From Methanosarcina sp. UBA293 (GTDB lineage Archaea > Halobacteriota > Methanosarcinia > Methanosarcinales > Methanosarcinaceae), in assembly GCA_002499445.1 (NCBI GenBank), contig DALS01000033.1:62001-126000 (forward strand): a stretch of DNA of 64,000 nucleotides, in the 5' to 3' direction. The position numbers and the translations under genes were made by a program. The notes under the pieces were generated by a model. The model was given only the letters and a program-made list of their open reading frames with translations. It did no database searches and was not told where the DNA came from. Shown piece by piece: positions 36,078 through 45,538 of this stretch (position 1 is the stretch's first letter; each line of letters starts with the position of its first letter).

Positions 36078-36833
36078 TTAGTGCCTGCGTTTGAAAAGTT
36101 TCAGCAATCCTTCTGTAAAATCTTCTAGATCTTTCCTTCCAGGGGTCTGATGTCTGGAGATGCTTGATAGAACCGCGAACGCAGCCTGTTTACTACGGCT
36201 GGCTCCTTTAAGCAGTCCGATTTCGATCATTGCAACTAACAATTCAGAAATGATTTTGCGGTCTCCAGGACTTAGGTTATTCCATCTTTCATTGAGATTT
36301 TTCGAGACATTTATTACTGATTCTTTTCTTTCGGATGCTATTGATGAGGCTTTTGAAGAAGCAACTTTTGAGGCGCTTTTTATTTGCTTCCTTCCATAGG
36401 AAGCCGTTTCGGAAGCCGTTTCCAAAAAGGCTTTAAAAGCATCTTTTGAGATCTTTTTTATTCTTGTCCTTTGATTAATAGGGATCTCCTCTTCAGCCGC
36501 TTTCTGGAAACCACCTTCAAATTCCCTACTCTCCAAAATTTTGCGAACCTCTTCAAAGATCTCAGAAACTTCCTGCTGGGACCTTGTTCTAAAGTATTCT
36601 CTGAGATTATCAATAAGTTCCGGGTCGATTGATCTGGAATTAAGTTTAGGAGGAGAATCATAGATGCGGAAAAGATCTTCCTCTACTTCAACAAAATCAG
36701 CGACAATTATAGGACTGGACCCAAAAAGAGTTTCATATGACGGTGTCTTTCTGGATTTGTATTTCTCTTTTACCCTAAATCCTGCACTTGAAAGTCTATC
36801 GAATACTCTCTCTTTAAACAAGAAAATGCACAC
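36078..36833 (-). CDS. Unknown helical protein next to the MoxR-VWA pair
   Basis: The 251-aa protein has no family I recognise. It starts MCIFLFKERVFDRLSSAGFRV and has an acidic middle (QEVSEIFEEVRKILESREFEGG), an Ala/Ser/Lys-rich helix (ASKVASSKASSIASERKES) and a C-terminal helical section (SPGDRKIISELLVAMIEIGLLKG). No membrane span is convincing. It is encoded convergent to the VWA gene with about 100 bp between, so shared function is only a possibility. Confidence 0.55.
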   Translation of the reverse strand: MCIFLFKERVFDRLSSAGFRVKEKYKSRKTPSYETLFGSSPIIVADFVEVEEDLFRIYDSPPKLNSRSIDPELIDNLREYFRTRSQQEVSEIFEEVRKILESREFEGGFQKAAEEEIPINQRTRIKKISKDAFKAFLETASETASYGRKQIKSASKVASSKASSIASERKESVINVSKNLNERWNNLSPGDRKIISELLVAMIEIGLLKGASRSKQAAFAVLSSISRHQTPGRKDLEDFTEGLLKLFKRRH

Positions 36834-36876
36834 CTTCCTGAAAATAAATACCTTCCTTTTTTAAAACAAAAAATTT

Positions 36877-36908
36877 TATTTTATCCCAGAATTATTTTAT
36901 CCCAGAAT
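36877..36908. repeat. 16-bp tandem duplication
   Basis: TATTTTATCCCAGAAT occurs twice in direct tandem (36877-36892 and 36893-36908), just upstream of the unknown gene ending at 36833. TTTATCCCAGAATAGTTT recurs at 59867-59884 near the end of the thermosome gene. The rest of the 36834-37253 gap is AT-rich and featureless. Confidence 0.65.
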
Positions 36909-37253
36909 AGTTTATAATCGGTAATTTTTGTACGATTGCTGTTACATACATCAAATACACATCAATTAATTATCTACTAGAATTTGTTTTTGAGACTTGA
37001 TATCTTTTTTCTGTTTATCTCTTTTCGGAATGTCCGAATTTCCAGATCTTACAGGTAAAAGCTGAAACTATCAAAAGTTAGAACTTTGGTGGTAATTTAA
37101 TTACTTTTTTGAAGCAAGATGCATAAAAAAGTGGAAAACAAAAAACCGGCTTTTTAACTCTTTATTTTTTAGAAATAACTACAAATTGGTTCGAAGTTTA
37201 AGTAATTATTTTATAAGTTTCCCGCCTTAGTAGACAATAAGTGAGGTAAAAAT

Positions 37254-38627
37254 ATGAGTATACTGAATACTAAGGCATTAAAAGGAGTCATATGCGGGCT
37301 CCTTGCCATATCAATAGTTTCAATTGCCTGCGCAGGAGCAGGAGATAGAGACTCTGCCATGCCTGCAATAGAAGTACAACCAAAAATCGGGGGGGCAAGC
37401 GTTGTGTCATCATCGGCTTATGCCAGAGATTGTTTCCCTGAATTTGAGAAGATCAAGGTTGACCCGGCTTATAAGTATCTGACACTTGAGCCCGGAGACA
37501 GCAAAAACTTTACTGTAACTGTTGAGAACAAAGACAACAAGACAATTGAATTGAAGCCTAAACCTTTAATCACTCCTTACACGGAAAATTTCATAAATGA
37601 AAACTGGATCAGCATAAGTCCCTCCGAAAAGAATCTGAAGCCTGGAGAAAAACAAGAATTTCAGGTAAAGGTGGACATCCCAAAGGATTCCGACCTTGGA
37701 AGCTATGCCGCACTCATTGCTTTCACGGAAAAAGTGCCTGAAGGAGACATAGCCGGGTATTATTCTAGTTTCCCGGGCACAATGCAGTTGAATATACAGG
37801 TATGGGTAAAGCCTTCAGTCCAGATTCTTACACCTTATGTAAATGATCTTGTAGAAGCCGGGAAGGATTATACTTATGAGATAAAGCTGAGGAACACAGG
37901 CGATAAAGATATTACAATTTCTCCTGAGCTTGCCGAAGGAGGAAGCATTATCTACGCTGAAAGTATAGCTTCATCAGAAGAGATGCTGCAGCAGGCCATT
38001 GGAGACAATGCAATACGCATAGAGGCTCCTGATAATATAAAAGCTGGACAGACAGCTATTGTCAAACTGACACTTAAAGTGCCGGCTAATGCAAAGGGCA
38101 GCTATAGCGGCAGTCTTGACTTAAATATTGACGACCCCGGAATCCGGGATTACGAGGAAATAGTTTCCCTTAACTTCCGTATCCTTCCGGTTCCAGAAAA
38201 GCCTTATGAGAATACTTTTGAAGCCAGGACAGATGGCCCCATAACCCTGGAAATTAAAGCCTACCAGTATGGTTATAGCCTGTATACTACCGGAGGTAAC
38301 CGGAATCTTACACCTTCCTTTAATGTGAGTCTGGTAGACCCTTCAGGAAACGAGGTCACCCCTGTCCTTGTAAACACAAAATACAGTGGTTCAGTTAACA
38401 TAGTAGCTGATACTTACCCGCAGCCGCCATATCCTATTCCATATATGTCCCTAAGAATTACGGACAGTATGAAAACTAATGACCAGGGAAATTACCAGGG
38501 AGGAACTACAACCTTTGTGGAAACCTATACTGTTCCTGGAGCTGTGGGAAAATGGACACTCTTGATCCTTCCCAAAAACACTGAGAACTTTGAGTATACT
38601 GCAACAATCGGGGCTGCTGAAGAATAA
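37254..38627 (+). CDS. Exported protein with Ig-like/NEW3-type domains
   Basis: The 457-aa protein has an N-terminal signal peptide (LKGVICGLLAISIVSIACAGA). The mature part is built from beta-sandwich repeats with NPCBM/NEW3-like patterns: LEPGDSKNFTVTVENKDNKTIELKP, LKPGEKQEFQVKVDIPKDSDLGSYAALIAF and IKAGQTAIVKLTLKVPANAKGSYSG. There is no C-terminal anchor, so it is either secreted or bound through other envelope proteins. Start ATG at 37254 has GAGGTAAAA upstream. It is likely an envelope or carbohydrate-associated protein; the substrate is unknown. Confidence 0.75.
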   Translation: MSILNTKALKGVICGLLAISIVSIACAGAGDRDSAMPAIEVQPKIGGASVVSSSAYARDCFPEFEKIKVDPAYKYLTLEPGDSKNFTVTVENKDNKTIELKPKPLITPYTENFINENWISISPSEKNLKPGEKQEFQVKVDIPKDSDLGSYAALIAFTEKVPEGDIAGYYSSFPGTMQLNIQVWVKPSVQILTPYVNDLVEAGKDYTYEIKLRNTGDKDITISPELAEGGSIIYAESIASSEEMLQQAIGDNAIRIEAPDNIKAGQTAIVKLTLKVPANAKGSYSGSLDLNIDDPGIRDYEEIVSLNFRILPVPEKPYENTFEARTDGPITLEIKAYQYGYSLYTTGGNRNLTPSFNVSLVDPSGNEVTPVLVNTKYSGSVNIVADTYPQPPYPIPYMSLRITDSMKTNDQGNYQGGTTTFVETYTVPGAVGKWTLLILPKNTENFEYTATIGAAEE

Positions 38628-38812
38628 GCAGCTCATATTTTTTTAATTTCAGAAATTTCGGACTGGAGCGACTTGTTAAAAAAATTAAACCCCATCATTT
38701 CTACTGGAAAAATGAAATTCATTCTTCTGGCTTTATCCCTTCTTTCCGACTTTAAGATTCCGCTTTTAATTTTTCATGTTAATTTTAACCTTCAGGCTTA
38801 CCTGCCGAATTT

Positions 38813-39595
38813 CTACAGTTCTTTTGCACTTACCCCTTCATGAACAATTTTTGCAATTTTCTGGACAAGACCGGTGGGATCTTTTGCCTGGAAAACATTT
38901 CTTCCTATGGCTACACCACGTCCACCGGCTTCGAGAGATCCTTCGATCATCTGCAGTAATTCCTGCTCTGATTCTACCTTTGGGCCCCCTGCAATGATTA
39001 CAGGTACAGGACACCCGTCAACAACTTCTTTAAAAGTTTCTGGACTTCCGGTATAGTTTGTCTTGATTATATCTGCCCCAAGCTCGGCTCCGACTCTAGC
39101 TGTATGTTTTACGGCATCCACGTCATATTCAGAGCGGACTTTTTTTCCACGCGGGTACATCATGGCAAGGAGCGGAATTCCCCACTCATCACATTTTCCT
39201 GCCACATAACCAAGTCCCTGCAACATCTCGCATTCGTCTTCAGCTCCTACGTTTATATGAACTGATACTGCATCGGCTCCGACTTTTATAGCTTCTTCTA
39301 CGGTTGTTACCAGAACTTTATGGTTTGGATCAAGAGAAAGGGAAGTTGAGGCTGATAGGTGGATTATAAGACCTACATCGTGTCCATATCCTCGGTGCCC
39401 ATGTTTGGCAAGTCCCATGTGCCCAAGCACAGCGTTTGCTCCACCTTCTGCGACCTTGTTTACAGCTTCCTGAAGGTTTTTAAGTCCTTCAATTGGACCT
39501 GCGCCAACTCCATGATCCATAGGGATAATGATGGAATTACCGGTATTTCGATCGAATATGCGCTCCATCCTTATGGATTTACCTATAGTGTTCAT
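38813..39595 (-). CDS. 2-amino-3,7-dideoxy-D-threo-hept-6-ulosonate synthase (ADH synthase)
   Basis: This class I aldolase-type TIM barrel belongs to the archaeal 3-dehydroquinate route that replaces DAHP synthase: it condenses a deoxy-sugar phosphate with aspartate semialdehyde. Landmarks are RMERIFDRNTGNSIIIPMDHGVGAGP, VLVTTVEEAIKVGADAVSVHINVG, a Schiff-base Lys in ADIIKTNYTG and VIIAGGPKVESEQELLQM. The ATG at 39595 (MNTIGKSIRMERIF) gives 260 aa, matching the family; the open frame runs to 39658. Class I fructose-bisphosphate aldolase is the close alternative. Confidence 0.85.
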   Translation of the reverse strand: MNTIGKSIRMERIFDRNTGNSIIIPMDHGVGAGPIEGLKNLQEAVNKVAEGGANAVLGHMGLAKHGHRGYGHDVGLIIHLSASTSLSLDPNHKVLVTTVEEAIKVGADAVSVHINVGAEDECEMLQGLGYVAGKCDEWGIPLLAMMYPRGKKVRSEYDVDAVKHTARVGAELGADIIKTNYTGSPETFKEVVDGCPVPVIIAGGPKVESEQELLQMIEGSLEAGGRGVAIGRNVFQAKDPTGLVQKIAKIVHEGVSAKEL

Positions 39596-39795
39596 AGGCT
39601 GTGATATTGCAAAATAGGTGATAACTTTATCGGTGAATTTTTTAAGGATACCTGACAAGTATTGTTTACTCCGATGGTATCCGTTTTATCATGATAAATC
39701 GATAGCTAGAGTGCTTGAAATGAACTTGGGGGACGCTAGGGAAAAGCTGAAAAAGAGCTAGGGAAATATATGAAAAAAAGTTAAAAAAGAACTTG

Positions 39796-39819
39796 AAAAA
39801 AGCTTATATAAGCTTTTTT
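39796..39819 (-). terminator. Palindromic terminator after the dUTPase-family gene
   Basis: Bases 39796-39819 form a perfect 24-bp palindrome with arm AAAAAAGCTTAT. It begins 5 nt downstream of the stop codon of the minus-strand gene, and T-rich runs follow on that strand. Confidence 0.65.
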
Positions 39820-39824
39820 AGAAT

Positions 39825-40340
39825 TTATTTTGTATTTTCATTCTGGTAGACTCCTGAATAGCCTTTCTCTATTTTCCCATCCAAAGTATAGAATAAAAGC
39901 TGCATTATTCGGGCGTCTTTTTTCAGCCTGAAACCCGCCGGGTTGTAAACTACAAGCATTGACTCGCTGCGTCCCCTGTATCCAGCATCCCACACTGCGG
40001 TTTCAAGGGTAGCCCCACAGCGAATAAGGGTTGACCGTGGCTTTGCGATTGCAGCCAGATTCATTGGAATATTTACGATCTCGTTGAAAAGTACCTTATA
40101 AACTCCCTTTGGTAGGTGAATCCAACCATCACTCCTAAATTCAAGGGTTTTTCCATCTGGAAGCTTTCTCTCAGAATTATCAAAATCCACAGCTCCAGAT
40201 CCTTCTATTGTTTTTACTTCTTTTAGGGTAAGTTCAAGTCCATTGGGCTGGATCTGGGTTTCTATATCAATGGCATTTTCAAGCAAAGGAGGGTTTGCCT
40301 GTACAAGTTTTCTCAATTCAGTGCTGGATAAAAGAGTCAT
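39825..40340 (-). CDS. dut: dUTPase/dCTP deaminase family enzyme
   Basis: The 171-aa protein has the trimeric dUTPase/dCTP deaminase motifs: an early IDIETQIQPNGLELTL, the PRSTLIRCGA loop, WDAGYRGR and the C-terminal LLVVYNP and QLLFYTLD strands. It should hydrolyse dUTP to dUMP and pyrophosphate, or deaminate dCTP, and so limit uracil in DNA. Among archaea both activities, or a bifunctional form, occur in this subfamily; the sequence alone does not decide. A terminator-like palindrome follows it. Confidence 0.82.
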   Translation of the reverse strand: MTLLSSTELRKLVQANPPLLENAIDIETQIQPNGLELTLKEVKTIEGSGAVDFDNSERKLPDGKTLEFRSDGWIHLPKGVYKVLFNEIVNIPMNLAAIAKPRSTLIRCGATLETAVWDAGYRGRSESMLVVYNPAGFRLKKDARIMQLLFYTLDGKIEKGYSGVYQNENTK

Positions 40341-40570
40341 CGGATCTGTAATTGAAAAGATTCTTTATTATTTTTTCGGAATATTGTTCTTTGAACTTTA
40401 CATCTTTTTTAAACTGTTATTATAAAAATTAATAATATGATTATCTTTATTATTTTAGGCAAGTATTTATGAAAAGGTTTATTGTTCCTAGTAAAATAAT
40501 CATTACTTGTCAAGATTTTCATTTTTAATGCTCAGTCGGTTTGATTAAGGCTTACAGGAGGCTTCTAACG

Positions 40571-42730
40571 ATGGCAAAAAGGTCTACCGTATATGGAATC
40601 ATCACTATATTCTTTATACTTTTATTGGCAGGATGTGCCCTCGCTACTGCGGATGACACGCGGGCTCTATCCACAAAAGGGAATTCATGGAGTTTCTCTC
40701 AGGAAATCTTAGTTACTGAGAACGCAGGCAAAACCCTAGAAGGATACCCTGTCCCTGTTAGTTTGGACTCTACTAATTTTAACTTCTCAGAGGCAAAAAG
40801 TGACGGCTCAGACATTCGATTTTCTTTGGAAAATAGAACACTCAACTACTGGATTGAAACCTGGGACCTTGAAAATGAGAAAGCTCTTATCTGGGTCAAG
40901 ATTTCATCTCTCCCTGCAAACAAAACCAGCAAAATTCTCATGAGGTACGGGAACCCAGAAGCTGAAGCCATGAGCAGTGGAGAAAAGACATTTGACTTCT
41001 TTGATAGCTTCGAGGGCAGTAGCCTCAACTACCTTATTTGGAATGCTAAAAATGCAGGAGGAGGTTTGGTTAAGGTTAAAAATGGGAGCTGTAATGTTGC
41101 AGCTCTCAAGGCTTATGACTCATCTATAATCTACAGCAAAGCCAGTTTTGATATCAATTCTATGTTTGTTGTCAAAAGAATGAAAGTCACCACAGGCATG
41201 GATGACAGAGGGCCTATATTGCATCAAGGTTTCATGGACCAGATAGATGACAGAAAAAATGAAATCAAACATGAGACCGAATTTGCCAATGAAAGCCGCG
41301 TGGGCCTGGAAACAACTTACATGAAGGAAAAGAGTACTTTTCCTGATCTCACTGATGTCAGTGTTCCTGAAGAGGAATGGTATACCTCAGGAATTGCCTG
41401 GTATGAGGAAAATGACACTCGCCAAGTTTCTTGGTATAAAAATGGTATCAGGGACTCGAAAATGGACTTCGTTTCAAATGATTCTATAACAGATTCCCCA
41501 ATGCATATTTATCTGTATGCGGCTTCTTATCGGGATGCGTCAGACAACACAGGCTATATGGCAGTCGATTACGTACTGGTTCGGAAATTTGTAGGGACCG
41601 AGCCTACAGTCAAGGTAGTTTCAGTTCAAGGAGAAGATAAGGTTTCTTCAGACAGTGATTTTGAAAATAATTCTGGGAATATTTCCGAGCTTGGAGTTGA
41701 TTCTGAATCCGGAGCTCTTTCTGAGCCTCAAGTCACGCCCGAGTCCGAGCTGAGTTCCAAAGCCGATGCTCCTGAAGTGGACTCACAGGCACAGGAAAAC
41801 CTAAACCTGAACAAGCCCAGTGATGCAGAATCACTGTTCCCTGAGTATGATGTCGGACTTTCCGGAATCAGGCTTTCTTCCCCATACGGATATAATTTTT
41901 CTGCTCTTGTAGAGGAACTTGATTCCTCAGGCATAGATACGATTTTCCTCAACGTAATGAGCGAGGATTTATGGCAGTATGAGCGTTTTGTGAAAATGGC
42001 TCATGAGGAAGGAATCTCCGTATACGCCTTGATTCTGGAAGGTGTAAACTGCACAGAAAAAGGAGCTGGAGATACCTGCCAGAATTTTCTGGATACGGCA
42101 CTTGACTATAACGAAAAATCTCTTGCCCCCTTTGACGGGATCGCCATCTACGTAAACTCTTCTGTCCAGGAGGGCTCTAAAGAATGTGAAGTTGACTACA
42201 AGGTACTATTTGAGACGGCCAGTAAAGAGGTCAGCGGAAATGTATCAATCTTAGCAAGTCTCCCGCTTAATTATAATGCATCACAGATCGAGGAAATTGC
42301 TCCTTTTGTCGACTCATTCATTATCAGGGCTTATCCTAGGGAGAATGAAAAACTTAGCACTACTCCAGAGATTGTTGATTCCGTTGCCCTTGAAATGGGA
42401 GAGATAAGGGGCGCAGGTTCAAAAGGAATAATAGAAATTTCTGTGGGAGAGGACTTTAAAAGTAAGGTTTCAATACAGGAGCTATTGTCCGGTCTTGTAG
42501 ATTATTATTCGGGCGATTCGGCTTTTTTTGGAGTCTCGATTTCCGATTACGATGCCTATAAAGCATTACCTGTGGAAGAATCAAAAGAGAAGAAGTTTCC
42601 GATTTCTGGTTTCAAAGCACTCATTGTACTTCTTGGAGGAGTTGGACTCTTCGCTCTTTTAAAAATGAAGAGAAACAAAATTAAAGAGAACTTAAATGAG
42701 GACGGGAAAAATGAACAGGAAAAATCTTAA
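40571..42730 (+). CDS. Surface protein with DUF2341 domain and glycosidase-like barrel
   Basis: The ATG at 40571 has an ideal AGGAGG (40556-40561); a TTG at 40541 opens the frame but lacks support. The 719-aa protein has a signal peptide with a lipobox-like LLAGC. Residues about 30-360 contain a DUF2341-type beta-sandwich (GYPVPVSLDSTNFNFSEAKSDGSDIRF and SLPANKTSKILMRYGNPEAE). A Ser/Glu-rich linker leads to an alpha/beta part resembling glycoside-hydrolase-like barrels (GYNFSALVEELDSSGIDTIFLNV and FDGIAIYVNSS). It ends in a membrane helix (LIVLLGGVGLFALLKM) and basic tail. It is probably anchored at both ends. Catalytic residues were not identified. Confidence 0.7.
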   Translation: MAKRSTVYGIITIFFILLLAGCALATADDTRALSTKGNSWSFSQEILVTENAGKTLEGYPVPVSLDSTNFNFSEAKSDGSDIRFSLENRTLNYWIETWDLENEKALIWVKISSLPANKTSKILMRYGNPEAEAMSSGEKTFDFFDSFEGSSLNYLIWNAKNAGGGLVKVKNGSCNVAALKAYDSSIIYSKASFDINSMFVVKRMKVTTGMDDRGPILHQGFMDQIDDRKNEIKHETEFANESRVGLETTYMKEKSTFPDLTDVSVPEEEWYTSGIAWYEENDTRQVSWYKNGIRDSKMDFVSNDSITDSPMHIYLYAASYRDASDNTGYMAVDYVLVRKFVGTEPTVKVVSVQGEDKVSSDSDFENNSGNISELGVDSESGALSEPQVTPESELSSKADAPEVDSQAQENLNLNKPSDAESLFPEYDVGLSGIRLSSPYGYNFSALVEELDSSGIDTIFLNVMSEDLWQYERFVKMAHEEGISVYALILEGVNCTEKGAGDTCQNFLDTALDYNEKSLAPFDGIAIYVNSSVQEGSKECEVDYKVLFETASKEVSGNVSILASLPLNYNASQIEEIAPFVDSFIIRAYPRENEKLSTTPEIVDSVALEMGEIRGAGSKGIIEISVGEDFKSKVSIQELLSGLVDYYSGDSAFFGVSISDYDAYKALPVEESKEKKFPISGFKALIVLLGGVGLFALLKMKRNKIKENLNEDGKNEQEKS

Positions 42731-42733
42731 AGA

Positions 42734-42770
42734 AGGATAATCCTCTCTTATCCTGTCACTTTTTAATTTT
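42734..42770 (+). terminator. Terminator after the DUF2341 surface protein
   Basis: AGGATAA (42734-42740) and TTATCCT (42748-42754) form a perfect 7-bp stem with a 7-nt loop, followed by TTTTTAATTTTTTT. The hairpin starts 3 nt after the stop codon. Confidence 0.75.
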
Positions 42771-42911
42771 TTTCTATTCCTTTCTCTCTTCTTTTTCCGA
42801 CCGAATTTTTCGGACATACTGTTATATTTATTTCATAAAGAGAAACATTTTTATGTTTATCTGCTGTTTATACTCTTGTTTACTTTGTTTGAAATTTTAA
42901 CCTTTAATCGT

Positions 42912-43535
42912 TTGAACGGGGGTTCTAACATTAAAATCCTTGGATTGGTGGGTAGCCCTAACATCAATGGAAACACTGCAAAGCTTATAAACGCAATTCT
43001 AGACGGAGCTGCTGAAAACGGCGCAGAAAAAGTAATTTATAATTTAGCTTCTTTAAATATTAAGAGCTGTGATGCCTGCTGCAGATGCCAAGAATCAGGC
43101 TGCTGTCATATAGGCGATGATATGCAGGAACTCTATCGAGAAATCAAAACAGCAGATGCTGTTGTACTTGGCTCTCCAGTTTACATGTGGCAAATGACTG
43201 GTCAGACTAAACTCTTAATTGACCGTCTGACAGCTTTCTTAAATCCTAATTTCTCGAGTAGGCTTGATAATAAAAAACTGATTCTTGTCTTTTCCCAGGG
43301 TAGCTCAGATAGAGACGCCTTTAAACCATATTTTGAATACACCGCTGGCCTTCTTTACTACCTCGGCTTTGATGTTCTGGAAACTATTGTTGCAGCAGGT
43401 ACGGACAAACTTGAAGTCTCCTCCAGACCCGGTTTGCTTGAGAAATCAAGAGAACTAGGAAAACTGATTTCAGCTTCTCATCTGTCTAAGCCTGAGTTCA
43501 GAAGAACCGAGTCAAGCCTGACCCCAATTCTCTGA
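42912..43535 (+). CDS. Iron-sulfur flavoprotein / NADPH-dependent FMN reductase
   Basis: The protein has a flavodoxin-like FMN site (ILGLVGSPNINGNTAKL) and a compact cysteine cluster (CDACCRCQESGCC) of the archaeal iron-sulfur flavoprotein type. DAVVLGSPVYMWQMTGQTKLLIDRL is typical of the fold. It likely passes electrons in the cytosol. The start is uncertain: in-frame TTG codons occur at 42876 and 42912, but homologues usually start with M before KILG, where this gene has ATT (42930), and the best Shine-Dalgarno (GGGGG, 42918-42922) sits 7 nt before that ATT. I give 42912 as a compromise. Confidence 0.82.
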   Translation: MNGGSNIKILGLVGSPNINGNTAKLINAILDGAAENGAEKVIYNLASLNIKSCDACCRCQESGCCHIGDDMQELYREIKTADAVVLGSPVYMWQMTGQTKLLIDRLTAFLNPNFSSRLDNKKLILVFSQGSSDRDAFKPYFEYTAGLLYYLGFDVLETIVAAGTDKLEVSSRPGLLEKSRELGKLISASHLSKPEFRRTESSLTPIL

Positions 43536-43613
43536 TTTATTTTGTTTTCTTTCTATTTCCAGCTATTTTCTTTCTGTCTCCAATTTTTATTCTTTTAATC
43601 CTGCTCGTATTTT

Positions 43614-44135
43614 TCAAACCTCAAGGAACTGATCCGGATAGATTACAACCCCGCAAGCTCCTTCAAGTGCTCCTTCTTTCAATTCCAGCGCCATAAACGC
43701 TTCAGCCGGTGCGCCAAAGGGATCTTTTATTCCCCACATATTTACCTGTTTAAACCCGAATTTCGGATAATATTCAGAATGCCCCAGGACGATGATGGAA
43801 TCATATCCCAGATGCTGGCAGGCTTCGATCCCTTCTTGTATGAGTTTGCTTCCTATGCCCTTCCTCTGGAATTCAGGTAAAACTGCAACCGGCGCAAGTG
43901 AAATCGTTTCTTTTTCCTCTCTGTTCTCTAATTTGATTACTACAGGGAAAAAGAGGATATAGCCAGCTATTTTTCCATTAATCTCTGCCACAAGTGAAAG
44001 TTCAGGGATAAACTTTGGATTTTTCCTCAGTTTCTCAACGAGTTTTCCTTCACTTGGCTGCCCGAAGGCAAGGTCATTTACCTGGGTTATTGCAGGATAA
44101 TCAGCAGGAGTTTCGGGTCGAATTTTAAGAAACAT
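43614..44135 (-). CDS. GNAT-family N-acetyltransferase
   Basis: The 173-aa protein shows the GNAT fold: IRPETPADYPAITQVNDLAFG, a central SLAPVAVLPEFQRKGIGSKLIQEG with the acetyl-CoA motif QRKGIGS, and EYYPKFGF near the end. This last motif is common in the YhbS-like group. The acceptor substrate is unknown. It lies convergent with the flavoprotein gene and has no partner. Confidence 0.88.
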   Translation of the reverse strand: MFLKIRPETPADYPAITQVNDLAFGQPSEGKLVEKLRKNPKFIPELSLVAEINGKIAGYILFFPVVIKLENREEKETISLAPVAVLPEFQRKGIGSKLIQEGIEACQHLGYDSIIVLGHSEYYPKFGFKQVNMWGIKDPFGAPAEAFMALELKEGALEGACGVVIYPDQFLEV

Positions 44136-44226
44136 CTATATATCTTCCTGTTATTTTTTAATCGAACCTTTCTTCTTAGAATTTCTTATTATAACCGTTT
44201 ATTTACCCTGTCCTGTAGTGTGTCTT

Positions 44227-45465
44227 ATGAAATCTGTAAAACGGAGTCTCATTATGATCCCCCTTTTCAGTGCAGTAAAAATCGCATTTGGAAGCATTAC
44301 AAGTGCAAAACTGCGTTCAACTCTTACAGTGCTTGGAATCGTTATAGGAGTCGCAGCCGTAATTGCAAATGTGTCCCTTGGAGCAAGTTTCAACCAGCAT
44401 TTTACGAATGAAGTAACCAATTTAGGGTCAAACTTTATCTTTTTTCAGGGAATGCAGCCCAAGCTTTTTTACGACAATGAGCTAAAGACAGTTGAGAGTA
44501 CGCCCGGGATCTCGGGTGTCTCGCCTTTGAAATCACAAGCCGCTGAAGTTACTTACATGTCTGAAACCAAAAATATTATCGTAACAGGGGTTGGACAATC
44601 TTACGATGAGGTAGCGAATACAAAGCTTCAAAAAGGGACCTTCATCAATGACAATGATGGGTACGTGGCGGTTATCGGACATAAGGTTGCAAACGAGAAA
44701 TTCGACCGAGGTATTTCGGTCCGGAACTCCATAAATATAGCTTTCAGAGTCGGGGAAGATGAAAAAGTTACAAAGACCTTTAAAGTTAAGGCAATAATCC
44801 AGAACCCGGAAAATACCGTTGTCCAGGCGTATGATGACAACGAGGCCATTCTTATTCCAATTGGGGTCATGAATGAAATCCTTGGCGAAAATGACTATGG
44901 TGGGATTTTTGCAATGGCTGAAGATTCTGCAACAATTCAGGAGACTGCGGATGAAGCAGACAAGCGCCTTGCCCGAAAGTTTGGGATTCCCGACAGGGAA
45001 CTTGCAGACAAAGAGTCGCGCCCTTATTTCCTCATCAATCAGGCTGAAGTTTTGAAACAAACAGACATGATGGCTGCAGCCCTCAGTTCTTTCTTGACTG
45101 CAGTTGCGCTTATCTCCCTGCTGGTCGGCTCAATAGGGATCATGAATATAATGCTCGTGAGCGTGACTGAAAGGACAAGAGAGATAGGAGTGCTCAAATC
45201 GCTAGGATTCACAGCTTTTGATATTCTTTTCCTTTTCATGGTCGAATCAATCATGCTTGGAGTTTTCGGGGGCATTCTCGGTAGTACAGTAGGAATCGCA
45301 GGCGCTTACGGCGTTGAAACCCTCCTCAAGCTGCCTATCGTGTTTCCTTTCAGCCTCATAGTAGCAGGTTTTTTTGTAGCTGTCCTCGTAGGCTTTGTTT
45401 CAGGAGTTTATCCGGCAAGAAAAGCCGCAAAAATGAAACCTGTGGACTCACTCAGGCACGAATGA
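44227..45465 (+). CDS. MacB-type ABC permease (FtsX family), without an adjacent ATPase
   Basis: The protein (412 aa from the ATG at 44227) has an N-terminal membrane helix (LTVLGIVIGVAAVIANVSLG), an extracytoplasmic domain of about 230 residues, and three C-terminal helices in FtsX arrangement (ALISLLVGSIGIMNIMLVSVTERTREIGVLKSLG and beyond). Such permeases work with a MacB/LolD-like ATPase in export of peptides, lipids or drugs, or in envelope remodelling. No ATPase gene is adjacent; it must be encoded elsewhere. The start is uncertain: GTG 44218, ATG 44227 or ATG 44254. Confidence 0.8.
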   Translation: MKSVKRSLIMIPLFSAVKIAFGSITSAKLRSTLTVLGIVIGVAAVIANVSLGASFNQHFTNEVTNLGSNFIFFQGMQPKLFYDNELKTVESTPGISGVSPLKSQAAEVTYMSETKNIIVTGVGQSYDEVANTKLQKGTFINDNDGYVAVIGHKVANEKFDRGISVRNSINIAFRVGEDEKVTKTFKVKAIIQNPENTVVQAYDDNEAILIPIGVMNEILGENDYGGIFAMAEDSATIQETADEADKRLARKFGIPDRELADKESRPYFLINQAEVLKQTDMMAAALSSFLTAVALISLLVGSIGIMNIMLVSVTERTREIGVLKSLGFTAFDILFLFMVESIMLGVFGGILGSTVGIAGAYGVETLLKLPIVFPFSLIVAGFFVAVLVGFVSGVYPARKAAKMKPVDSLRHE

Positions 45466-45538
45466 TCCTTGGGCCAGCCTGTCTCGGAAGAAGGATCCCT
45501 TTTGTTTCGCTCCCCAAAATTTCGACTCCGAACTTTGT

